Below, piece after piece: positions 47,336-54,486 of a stretch of DNA of 64,000 nt. The DNA lies in NCBI RefSeq assembly GCF_963674635.1, contig NZ_OY771475.1, positions 310,001 to 374,000 on the forward strand, read 5' to 3'. How positions within the stretch are numbered: the first letter of the stretch is position 1; each line of letters opens with the position of its first letter. Made by a program: the position numbers and the translations under genes. The DNA is from Breoghania sp. Its GTDB lineage: Bacteria > Pseudomonadota > Alphaproteobacteria > Rhizobiales > Stappiaceae. Under the pieces are notes generated by a model. The model saw only the letters and a list, made by a program, of their open reading frames with translations. It did no database searches and had not been told where the DNA came from.

Positions 47336-47665
47336 ATGTATATTGCAATGAACCGTTTTCGTGTGAAATCGGGCATGGAGAATGAGTTCGAGACGATCTG
47401 GATGAACCGCGAGCGGCACCTGAACGAGGTGCCCGGCTATCTCGAATTCAAGCTGCTCAAGGGCGGGGAAGTGAAGGAAGGCACCGAAGAGGATCACACC
47501 CTCTATGCCTCGCACACGATCTGGGAAAGCTATGACGATTTCGTCGCGTGGACGAAGTCGGAAGCCTTCCGCCTTGCCCATAAGGGGGCGGGCGATCGCA
47601 AGCCGATCTATGTGGGCGGCCCGCATTTCGAGGGTTTTGAGGTCCTTCTGACCGAAAGCCGCTGA
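47336..47665 (+). CDS. IsdG/HmuQ-like haem-degrading monooxygenase
   Basis: A 109-residue ferredoxin-like (antibiotic biosynthesis monooxygenase-type) protein. Asn6, Trp63 and His82 fall where IsdG-type haem oxygenases carry their Asn-Trp-His triad, so haem breakdown to release iron is a good prediction, and the location next to tonB supports it. The start has GGAGAAGG upstream. An HmuS-like haem protein is absent from the locus. Confidence 0.85.
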   Translation: MYIAMNRFRVKSGMENEFETIWMNRERHLNEVPGYLEFKLLKGGEVKEGTEEDHTLYASHTIWESYDDFVAWTKSEAFRLAHKGAGDRKPIYVGGPHFEGFEVLLTESR

Positions 47666-47710
47666 CAGGCGGATATGACGCCCGCCCCTTCGCAAGGGCG
47701 TCCGACATGA

Positions 47711-47749
47711 CAAGGCCGACGTCTCGCCTGGAGCGAAGCGTCGGCCTTG
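47711..47749. terminator. hairpin between haem oxygenase and lipoprotein genes
   Basis: Perfect 11-bp stem CAAGGCCGACG (47711-47721) with its complement at 47739-47749, 17-base loop, then GTCGTTCTT. It lies between converging genes. Confidence 0.7.
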
Positions 47750-47774
47750 GTCGTTCTTGAAGCAGGCTTGCGGA

Positions 47775-48236
47775 TCAGGAAACCGGGGTGGACGTCGCCC
47801 GCGGTCCATTGGTCTCGCGCGGGGTCGGTTTGGGCTCGACCGGTGTCTTCGACGTGTTCTCCGGTGTCTGGAAGTCGACAAAGACCGGGTTCGGAGAATG
47901 GTCGAGACCGGCGCCTGTCGCCACGTCGACGCCTGCTCCGACGACACCGCCGAGAAGCACGTTGCCGGCCACGCCCGCCGCGCCCTTGCCGGACAGGCGT
48001 GTGATGACCTTGACGGTCTGAGGGGCATAGCCCTCCTTCGACATGGTGACGGAAAATTCCTTCTTGCGCGGAACATCGAGCGTACAAGGCGTGGTGCAGG
48101 CCAAGCCGAGTGTTGTCTGTGCTCGCGCACCATCCGGACTGCTGTCGAAAGCAATCTGTTCCTTGGTTCCGCGCGTCACGGTTCCGCACGCGGCCACACT
48201 GCCTGCCAGAAGCAGGCCTGCGATAAGCTTGATCAA
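47775..48236 (-). CDS. lipoprotein with PEGA-like domain
   Basis: A 153-residue putative lipoprotein: signal peptide ending in the lipobox SVAACG (Cys17), then a PEGA-like beta module (SSPDGARAQTTLGLACTTPC and EFSVTMSKEGYAPQTV), a Gly/Val-rich segment and a Pro/Thr-rich tail. Related proteins anchor at the outer membrane; function unknown. Confidence 0.8.
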   Translation of the reverse strand: MIKLIAGLLLAGSVAACGTVTRGTKEQIAFDSSPDGARAQTTLGLACTTPCTLDVPRKKEFSVTMSKEGYAPQTVKVITRLSGKGAAGVAGNVLLGGVVGAGVDVATGAGLDHSPNPVFVDFQTPENTSKTPVEPKPTPRETNGPRATSTPVS

Positions 48237-48450
48237 ATTTAAAGCCCCCGAATTTCAATAGGGCGGCGACTTTATGGAAAGGCGGGAACTATTCAATAGG
48301 GACATTAGTACTGAGGTCATCTGACACAGGATGTTCGTTTGGCTCAGGGCCGTTGCCGCCCATTGCCAAAGCCTGTTTCCGGCGGCATTGCCGAGGAGCC
48401 GCCGTCTGGCCTTTACATGCCCTGCTATTGGGGGTTGCTTAAGCCCAATA

Positions 48451-48458
48451 ATTCGAAT
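48451..48458. promoter_or_regulatory. candidate ArsR operator
   Basis: ATTCGAAT, an 8-bp palindrome in AT-rich surroundings (48447-48461), directly before the arsR ATG. The location fits autorepression by an ArsR protein, but the motif is short. Confidence 0.35.
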
Positions 48459-48469
48459 AATCATGAAGT

Positions 48470-48802
48470 ATGGAAAAGACAAGCATCCTTCGTTCCCTGT
48501 CGGCGCTCGCGCATGAGATGCGCCTCGATATCTTTCGTCATCTGGTGAAGGCGGGCCCGCACGGGGCCGCTGCCGGTGACATCGCGGTTGCGCTGGGGGT
48601 GAGGGCGAACACGTTGTCCAACAATCTGACCATCCTGTCGGCGGCGGGGTTGGTGCGTTCGGTGCGCGAGGGGCGCTCCATCCGCTATTTCGCGGAAATG
48701 GAGGGGATGCGGGTGTTGCTGTCGTATCTGATGGAAGATTGCTGTGGCGGGCAGGCGGAGCGCTGCGCGCCGGTACTTGAGGAACTCATCTGCGGTTGTT
48801 GA
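48470..48802 (+). CDS. arsR: ArsR family arsenic-responsive repressor
   Basis: A 110-residue winged-helix repressor (HTH at about 35-60, wing at GRSIRYF). The arsenite-binding cysteines are near the C-terminus, Cys91-Cys92 and Cys99, with further Cys108 and Cys110, similar to the arrangement in AfArsR-type proteins rather than the helix alpha-3 type. It leads an arsR-arsC-acr3 operon. Confidence 0.92.
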   Translation: MEKTSILRSLSALAHEMRLDIFRHLVKAGPHGAAAGDIAVALGVRANTLSNNLTILSAAGLVRSVREGRSIRYFAEMEGMRVLLSYLMEDCCGGQAERCAPVLEELICGC

Positions 48803-48810
48803 GGGGAACG

Positions 48811-49323
48811 ATGACCAAGACCTACAATGTGCTGTTTCTGTGCACCGGCAACTCCGCCCGCTCCATACTTGGCGAGGCGATCATGAATGCGGAAGGGGCG
48901 GGCAAATTCCACGCCTATTCCGCCGGGTCGCGCCCCGCAGGCGATGTGAACCCCTATGCGCTGGCGTTGCTGAAACGGGTCGGCCACGATGTGAGCAGCC
49001 TTCGCTCCAAGAGCTGGGACGAGTTCGCGTTGCCCGATGCGCCGAGGATGGATTTCGTCTTCACCGTCTGCGATCAGGCGGCGGCGGAGGAATGCCCGTT
49101 CTGGCCGGGCCAGCCGATGACAGCCCATTGGGGCCTTGCCGATCCGGCCGCCGTGCGCGGCAGCGAAGCCGAGATCACCCTCGCTTTTTCCGAAACATAC
49201 CGGATGCTGCGCCAGAGAATTTCCACCTTTGCCAGCCTCCCCATCGCCTCTCTCGACCGGATGTCGCTGAAGAACCGTCTCGATGAGATCGGTCGCGATG
49301 CAATTCCCGTCTCGACTGAGTGA
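48811..49323 (+). CDS. arsC: arsenate reductase (low-molecular-weight phosphatase fold)
   Basis: A 170-residue protein. CTGNSAR at 11-17 is the CX5R anion loop with nucleophile Cys11; Cys87 and Cys95 (VCDQAAAEECP) can form the redox relay as in thioredoxin-linked ArsC. It reduces arsenate to arsenite, which the next gene exports. The start at 48811 follows GAGGGGA. Confidence 0.92.
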   Translation: MTKTYNVLFLCTGNSARSILGEAIMNAEGAGKFHAYSAGSRPAGDVNPYALALLKRVGHDVSSLRSKSWDEFALPDAPRMDFVFTVCDQAAAEECPFWPGQPMTAHWGLADPAAVRGSEAEITLAFSETYRMLRQRISTFASLPIASLDRMSLKNRLDEIGRDAIPVSTE

Positions 49324-49340
49324 GAGATACAGGATCCGAC

Positions 49341-50381
49341 ATGAGCGATACACCTGCGCCCGAGAGCGAGAGCCTGGGGTTTTTCGAGCGGTACCTGACA
49401 CTCTGGGTTGCGGCTGCCATCGTGGCGGGTGTCGCCATCGGCGTTGTCGCGCCGGGCCTCATGGCGAGCATTGCGGCTGCCGAGGTGGCATCGATCAACC
49501 TCGTCGTGGCCGTGCTCATCTGGGCGATGGTCTATCCGATGATGGTGGGGGTGGACTTCGCGTCGGTGGTGGGCGTCGCGCGCCAGCCGCGGGGGCTGGT
49601 TGTCACGCTCGTCGTCAACTGGCTGATCAAGCCCTTCACCATGGCGCTGCTGGCGGTCCTGTTTTTCGACCACGTCTTCGCGCCGTGGCTTCAGCCGGCG
49701 GACGCCGCGCAATATACGGCGGGGCTCATTCTGCTGGGGGCCGCGCCATGCACGGCCATGGTCTTTGTCTGGTCGCAGCTCACCCGTGGCGATGCCACCT
49801 ACACGCTGGTGCAGGTGTCGGTGAACGACCTGATCATGGTCTTTGCCTTTGCCCCCATCGTCGCCTTTCTGCTCGGCGTGACGGATATTTCCGTGCCCTG
49901 GGAAACGCTGGTGCTGGCGACCGGGCTCTATGTGGTGCTGCCTCTGATCGCGGGCTTGCTGACGCGCAGGGCGCTGGGATCGCCCAAGGCGGTTGAAGGC
50001 TTCACTGCGAAGGTGAAGCCGCTGTCCGCGATGGGGCTTATCGCGACAGTGGCGATCCTCTTCGGCCTTCAGGGCGATGTGATCCTGTCGCGGCCTCTGG
50101 TGATCGTGCTCATCGCAATCCCGATCCTCATCCAGAGTTACGGCATCTTCGCCATTGCCTATGGCGCGGCCTATCTTCTGAAAGTCCCCCATCGCATCGC
50201 TGCGCCCTGCGCGATGATCGGCACTTCGAACTTCTTCGAGCTGGCGGTTGCAGTGGCAATCAGCCTGTTCGGCCTCAATTCCGGCGCCGCACTTGCCACC
50301 GTGGTGGGTGTGCTGGTGGAAGTGCCGGTGATGTTGTCGCTGGTCGCGTTCGCCAACCGGACACGGGCCCGCTTTGCCTGA
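49341..50381 (+). CDS. acr3: ACR3-type arsenite efflux permease
   Basis: A 346-residue, ten-span permease of the ACR3 family. The conserved Cys is in APCTAMVFVWSQL and the conserved Glu in FFELAVAVAISLFG. It exports arsenite in exchange for protons. It starts 17 bases after arsC on the same strand. Confidence 0.94.
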   Translation: MSDTPAPESESLGFFERYLTLWVAAAIVAGVAIGVVAPGLMASIAAAEVASINLVVAVLIWAMVYPMMVGVDFASVVGVARQPRGLVVTLVVNWLIKPFTMALLAVLFFDHVFAPWLQPADAAQYTAGLILLGAAPCTAMVFVWSQLTRGDATYTLVQVSVNDLIMVFAFAPIVAFLLGVTDISVPWETLVLATGLYVVLPLIAGLLTRRALGSPKAVEGFTAKVKPLSAMGLIATVAILFGLQGDVILSRPLVIVLIAIPILIQSYGIFAIAYGAAYLLKVPHRIAAPCAMIGTSNFFELAVAVAISLFGLNSGAALATVVGVLVEVPVMLSLVAFANRTRARFA

Positions 50382-50463
50382 GAGATCCCGGTAAGGGAGG
50401 CACTGTCTCCTCCATTTCCCTTGGCGGGTTTGAACGGCACGGCTTCCGATGCCGCAATCTGCC

Positions 50464-50504
50464 GGCCCGTCTGTGCGGCTCTGTCGCGCCGGACGGGCCT
50501 TCCT
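50464..50504 (+). terminator. candidate terminator after acr3
   Basis: GGCCCGTC (50464-50471) pairs with GACGGGCC (50492-50499), followed by TTCCTCC. A weak T-run makes it tentative. Confidence 0.45.
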
Positions 50505-50701
50505 CCGGCTTGAGGATCGGGCCTGCCTGAACTAGATATGAGGTGCTGGCGACGTCACTGAGCGTCCGTCAGCCAATGGAGACTGGATGTCAGAGCTTGT
50601 GCGATAGGGCTCTCCGGATTTTGGAGAGCCGCGTGAATTGAGAGCCGCTGGGTGCCTTGGGTGCCCGGAGTGTTTCTTCACGTCTGTTGCACGAGACTTC
50701 C

Positions 50702-50965
50702 ATGAATATCTCACGAAATGAACAACGTGCCTTGCACGTTCTGGCTCTTGGCGGCCGGATCCTGCATGAGCGCGGCTGCGGCCCCAAGATCACGCGCGTG
50801 ACATGCGTGACGCGCGAGGGGCTGATCCTTGCTGATTTCAACCTGAACATCTTCCACCGATTGCGAACCAAGAGGCTGATCGAATCCTGCGCGGGCAATC
50901 CGTACCGGATCTCCAAACGCGGGCGGATCGCCGTTCGCGCGCAATACGACAATCAGGGAGCATGA
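50702..50965 (+). CDS. yjhX: YjhX/TopAI-like toxin
   Basis: An 87-residue protein matching E. coli YjhX/TopAI (UPF0386): MNISRNEQRALHVLALGG at the start, a central TREGLILADFNL and NPYRISKRG near the end. In E. coli YjhX inhibits topoisomerase I and is neutralised by YjhQ, a GNAT protein. The gene here is followed by a GNAT gene with one base between, the same layout. A hairpin (50608-50615 with 50623-50630) lies upstream and may carry control. Confidence 0.85.
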   Translation: MNISRNEQRALHVLALGGRILHERGCGPKITRVTCVTREGLILADFNLNIFHRLRTKRLIESCAGNPYRISKRGRIAVRAQYDNQGA

Positions 50966-50966
50966 C

Positions 50967-51473
50967 ATGTTGATATCGATCCGAAACGAAACCGCTGCCG
51001 ACATCCCCGCCATCAACGATGTCATTCGCCAAGCCATGCGTGTGCTTGCGCAAGCCACCGGCACGGAGGCTGCCATCGTGGAACGGCTGCGCGCAGCGGG
51101 CGCGCTGTCCCTCTCGCTCGTCGCAGAAAAAAAGGGTGAGGTGGTCGGCCATCTGGCCGCTTCGCCGGGCCTTGTGGGCGATCAGGAAGGCTGGGGGCTG
51201 ATCGGCCCTGTTGGCGTCGTTCCCCCGCTCCACGGACAGGGGATCGGGTCTGCCCTGATGAAAGAGGCGCTTTCCCGCTTGCGTGAGACGCACCGGGGCG
51301 CGGCGCTGGTCGGAGATCCGGGCTACTACACCCGCTTCGGCTTCCGCGCCTTCCCGGGCCTGCATGTCACCGGATGCCCACCGGAGGTGGTTCTGGCCTT
51401 GCCCTTCGACGGGAGCGAACCCGAAGGCGAACTGATCCATCACCCGGCCTTCGGTCTGGATCAGCAGGCATAG
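50967..51473 (+). CDS. yjhQ: GNAT protein, likely YjhQ-type antitoxin
   Basis: A 168-residue GNAT with the acetyl-CoA motif VVPPLHGQGIGSALMKEAL and a TRFGFRAF segment common in this subgroup. Start overlaps the toxin end (CATGACATG). By analogy with E. coli yjhXQ it would be the antitoxin, though an ordinary acetyltransferase is not excluded. Confidence 0.8.
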   Translation: MLISIRNETAADIPAINDVIRQAMRVLAQATGTEAAIVERLRAAGALSLSLVAEKKGEVVGHLAASPGLVGDQEGWGLIGPVGVVPPLHGQGIGSALMKEALSRLRETHRGAALVGDPGYYTRFGFRAFPGLHVTGCPPEVVLALPFDGSEPEGELIHHPAFGLDQQA

Positions 51474-51479
51474 GTGAGG

Positions 51480-51516
51480 GCCGGGCCGCATCAACAATGG
51501 TGCGGCCCGGCTTTTT
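51480..51516 (+). terminator. intrinsic terminator of the yjhX-yjhQ operon
   Basis: A 13-bp stem (51480-51492 with 51499-51511, one GU) followed by T5. It closes the toxin-antitoxin transcript. Confidence 0.88.
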
Positions 51517-51539
51517 CGTGGGGTGTCGATGGGGCGGCG

Positions 51540-51812
51540 ATGCTGGCTGAGGGCAACCAGACCATGCGCGCTGAGCACAAGGCCAAGGACACGCTGACGC
51601 GCACCTGACGGCCGATTTTCGGTATCGAGTTTGGCCTGGTCTGTTCGGCACTCGGCACCGCATTTGTCTATGCGATCGCTTCCTCGACAAGCCCCATCAA
51701 CGCGGTTGCCCAGATCGGCAGTTATCTCTCCACCTATCTCGGCTTCGGGGCGTCCGTCCTCGGCGTCTACGTCTGGCAGCGCAGCCAGGAAAAGCGCAAC
51801 GGCAAGGCCTGA
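51540..51812 (+). pseudogene. phage holin remnant with an in-frame stop
   Basis: Reading from 51540 gives a charged N-terminal piece ending TLTRT, then TGA at 51606, and in the same frame RPIFGIEFGLVCSALGTAF and a C-terminal LGVYVWQRSQEKR. Three-TM phage/GTA-type holins have Trp at the stop position in this RxWRPI motif, so a TGG to TGA change is likely. The downstream half lacks its own start. A sequencing error would restore an intact gene. Confidence 0.6.
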
Positions 51813-51834
51813 CGCTTGGCAGAAGGGGCGCGGC

Positions 51835-52129
51835 ATGGCCGACGAACAGAGGCGCTGGAGCTTGAGTGTTCTGGCCGGATATCGCGATCGGCAATCTCAT
51901 CACGATCGGGGGATTGATCATCGGCCAGATCCGGCAATGGGCGGTCGGCTGGGAGAAGTTCGATTCGACACTGGAAGATCACGCGCGAAGGTTGGCCGCG
52001 TTGGAAATTGCCAAGCGTGATCGGCAGTTGGATCGCGTGAGGCAGGTTCAGTTGCTTACGGAATTGCGGTCGGATCTGAAATATCTGCGCGCGGCGGTGG
52101 AGCGGATGGAGGCGGAGCGGGGGAGGTGA
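51835..52129 (+). pseudogene. phage-like protein with a frame change
   Basis: From ATG 51835 the frame gives MADEQRRWSLS. About ten codons on, a second frame (GTG 51866, with GGAG five bases upstream) gives FWPDIAIGNLITIGGLIIG, one hydrophobic span, then a charged coiled coil of about 55 residues ending at 52129. Joined together they make a plausible small phage protein of the type coded beside holins, so a frameshift is suspected. The GTG frame alone (87 aa) may also be expressed. Confidence 0.5.
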
Positions 52130-52242
52130 AGGTCCAATGCGAGCTAACGCCTATGCGCCTCCATTTTTAATTATTGATAGGAAAAATACTAACTTAGTGA
52201 ATTGGACCGGCCGAAATCGAATGTTCTGTGGCAATCCAGAAG

Positions 52243-52272
52243 TTGCCTGCCCTTGAGCCGATTGCTTATAAC
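52243..52272 (+). promoter_or_regulatory. candidate promoter of the TIR-like gene
   Basis: TTGCCT (52243-52248), 18-base spacer, TATAAC (52267-52272), about 110 bases before the start. Confidence 0.35.
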
Positions 52273-52381
52273 GACATCGTTAAAGGTCTAAATCCCCGTG
52301 GTCTAACAACCAATCCGCTTGGCATGTTCTGTTGTCCGGGGCAGATGGGCAATAGGTGTACGCGGCTTTTGAGGCTGTTCG

Positions 52382-53224
52382 ATGTTTAATCTACTAGTAA
52401 TGGCTGGCGGTTGGCCGCTTCATCAAAGCAGCTTTAGTGTTAGTAGAATTCTCGAATATACTGAGGATTCGATCCGTGTCTTACTGCGGCAGCCGCATGG
52501 TCTGGACTATACACAACTTCGCAACTATCCAGCGTTGTTTATGCCTGAACAAAATACCGGCGACAACCTAGCGCGTGTCGGCCGTATCACGAATATTACC
52601 GGCCGAACCGGCGGCGATGTGACGATCGAGTATAGCTATGATCCCCATATTCTTCCCATCTCTGTTGACTGGCTTGCAACCCGATCTGTCGAACTGCAGA
52701 TGCATGATTGGGAATTTAGCCGCACGCATTGGGCAGTAAAGGACGTAGATCTGTATGAAATACTGATACGTGCTATGAATCCTAACCTCAACCAAGCGAC
52801 AGTTTTTAGCCTTGGAGACAGGAGCACCATCGATCCAAGGCAGTTGTCAGCTATGATGCCCTTCCATCCAAGCTTCAGTGCTGTCTATGAGGCCATCAGG
52901 CGGGCGGGGGAGCGTGTCGGAATGAACGTAAATCGCGCTGATGACATTTGGGAACATACCCACATCATCCAGGACATCGCCAGTCTTATTTCCCGGTCGC
53001 GTATCATCATCGGCGATTGTACCGGTAAGAACCCGAACGTCTTCTACGAGATTGGGATTGCTCACGCTATAGGACGCGAAGTCATCCTACTCGCTCAGCA
53101 TCAGGATGATGTCCCCTTCGATCTCAGGCATTTGCGCTATATCCATTACCTGAACAATGGTGAAGGCTTGCAGCGACTAGAGCAGGCACTCTATGAGCGA
53201 GTAAATACTCTGCTGAACAACTGA
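52382..53224 (+). CDS. TIR/deoxyribosyltransferase-fold protein, possible defence effector
   Basis: A 280-residue protein. The C-terminal domain (about 150-280) has MMPFHPSFSAVYE at 158-170, RADDIW at 185-190, DCTGKNPNVFYEIGIAHA at 212-229 with the candidate catalytic Glu223, and PFDLRHLRYI at 245-254, typical of TIR-like nucleotide-cleaving or nucleoside deoxyribosyltransferase folds. The N-terminal 130 residues form an unnamed domain. Rare codons (TTA, CTA, ATA) and lower GC than neighbours point to transfer. It stands alone between phage remnants and tRNA-Thr. The function is unproven. Confidence 0.8.
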   Translation: MFNLLVMAGGWPLHQSSFSVSRILEYTEDSIRVLLRQPHGLDYTQLRNYPALFMPEQNTGDNLARVGRITNITGRTGGDVTIEYSYDPHILPISVDWLATRSVELQMHDWEFSRTHWAVKDVDLYEILIRAMNPNLNQATVFSLGDRSTIDPRQLSAMMPFHPSFSAVYEAIRRAGERVGMNVNRADDIWEHTHIIQDIASLISRSRIIIGDCTGKNPNVFYEIGIAHAIGREVILLAQHQDDVPFDLRHLRYIHYLNNGEGLQRLEQALYERVNTLLNN

Positions 53225-53344
53225 GCTATCGCCCTAACGGCACATTTATTAGTTGCAGCGATCCTTTGCCGAATTTCGTTGTGATGTAGTCCCTTCCATG
53301 TCTTTAGAGTGAAAAAATATTGGCTTTAGTGGGCATCGCTTGTC

Positions 53345-53398
53345 AGGTGCGGTCCGATCACTCCCGTCCGAATTCCGTCATCCATCGGAACCGCACCT
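53345..53398. repeat. 14-15-base inverted repeat
   Basis: AGGTGCGGTCCGAT (53345-53358) and ATCGGAACCGCACCT (53384-53398), complementary apart from one extra base, spaced by 25 bases. It lies downstream of tRNA-Thr. Confidence 0.6.
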
Positions 53399-53437
53399 CA
53401 AGACCGTTTGCCGTCCAAATCCCACGTTCCCAAAAGG

Positions 53438-53468
53438 GTCTCACGCGTGAGACGTGAGACCGTCTCAC
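53438..53468. repeat. cluster of GTCTCAC/GTGAGAC heptamers
   Basis: Four copies of a 7-base word in order GTCTCAC, GTGAGAC, GTGAGAC, GTCTCAC at 53438, 53447, 53454 and 53462, forming a perfect 16-bp palindrome (53438-53453) and an 8-bp inverted repeat around 53461. Confidence 0.7.
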
Positions 53469-53515
53469 GTTCTCATTTCGTTCGCATCGGATTTCGGCTA
53501 AGTCATTGAAATGAT

Positions 53516-53591
<76 letters not shown>

Positions 53592-53925
53592 CCTTGCGAA
53601 CACACGAAGGAATATCGGGGTGGGGCCCGCCTTCGGTTCGGCAATTTCCGCTCCCATAGCATAAGGCGCGCGGCGTTGCATCCCACGAAATCGCCTTTAG
53701 CCACAGGCAAAGCGATGGACTTTGTTCTGGCGCGGCGTTTTCGGGCGTTTCGGCTTTCGGGCGCGCGGCGGTTTCGGGCCGCCCGCCTTTCGCCGTTTTG
53801 TTTGCGCACGGTTCCCTATCGCACTGTTTCAGGTGCTAAACTTGGCGTTTCCCGCGCTGAAGGAAAAGGCTGCGGCGGGCGATTGTCGGCAGCGGGCGCG
53901 GGGCAGGGCGCAAGGAGGACGTATC
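53592..53925. other. intergenic region, nothing supported
   Basis: 334 bases between tRNA-Thr and the BA14K gene. The upstream part of a plus-strand frame (from 53722) has no recognisable features. Confidence 0.4.
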
Positions 53926-54438
53926 ATGACACGGTCAAAGGGAACGCTTCTTTCGCGAAAGTCGATGCTGGGCGCAGCGGTCTGTCTGCTCGCGCTGATG
54001 TGGCTGGGGGCGGAAACAGCGGCGGCCATGCCGCTTCAGGGCTCAGGTCAGCTCAAACGCGCGGGCCTTGCGGCTGCAGGTGAGGCGGTCAGGGCCGAGC
54101 CGGTTCATTATCGCAAGCGACACTACCGGCCCTACCGCAACTATCGCTCCTATCGGCCCTATCGCGCTTACCGGCCGGGCTTTTCGGTGTGGTTCCGCTC
54201 CGGCCCGTTTGTCGGGCCCTATGTGGGCGTACCCTACCGGGGGTATGGCTATGCCCCGGGCTATTACTATCGCCGCGCGCCTGTGGCGCCACCGCGCTAT
54301 TACGGGCCGCGCGGGGTTGGACGCCCGGTGGCGGGAACGCCGGAATGGTATGCCTATTGCGCCTCGAAATACCGAAGCTTCAATCCGCGCACGGGGCTTT
54401 ATCTGGCCTATTCGGGCAAGTATCGGCGGTGTCGCTAG
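53926..54438 (+). CDS. BA14K family protein
   Basis: A 170-residue exported protein: signal peptide (about 1-37), an Arg/Tyr/Pro-rich middle section with repeats of the YRxYRPYR kind, and the C-terminal BA14K motif EWYAYCASKYRSFNPRTG. BA14K proteins are immunogenic envelope proteins with lectin-like activity in Brucella and are restricted to Hyphomicrobiales. AAGGAGG precedes the start. Confidence 0.9.
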   Translation: MTRSKGTLLSRKSMLGAAVCLLALMWLGAETAAAMPLQGSGQLKRAGLAAAGEAVRAEPVHYRKRHYRPYRNYRSYRPYRAYRPGFSVWFRSGPFVGPYVGVPYRGYGYAPGYYYRRAPVAPPRYYGPRGVGRPVAGTPEWYAYCASKYRSFNPRTGLYLAYSGKYRRCR

Positions 54439-54486
54439 GCGGTTGTGGGGCCAGGGCGCGGGGCCGACGGGGCAACGATCTGGGGC

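Noticed and set aside
52382..53224. CBASS or other multi-gene nucleotide-signalling system
   Set aside because: No cyclase, CD-NTase or accessory gene lies next to the TIR-like gene, so only a stand-alone effector can be supported.
53438..53468. possible CRISPR array
   Set aside because: The repeated words are only 7 bases, alternate in strand and have no spacers of constant length. No cas genes are nearby.
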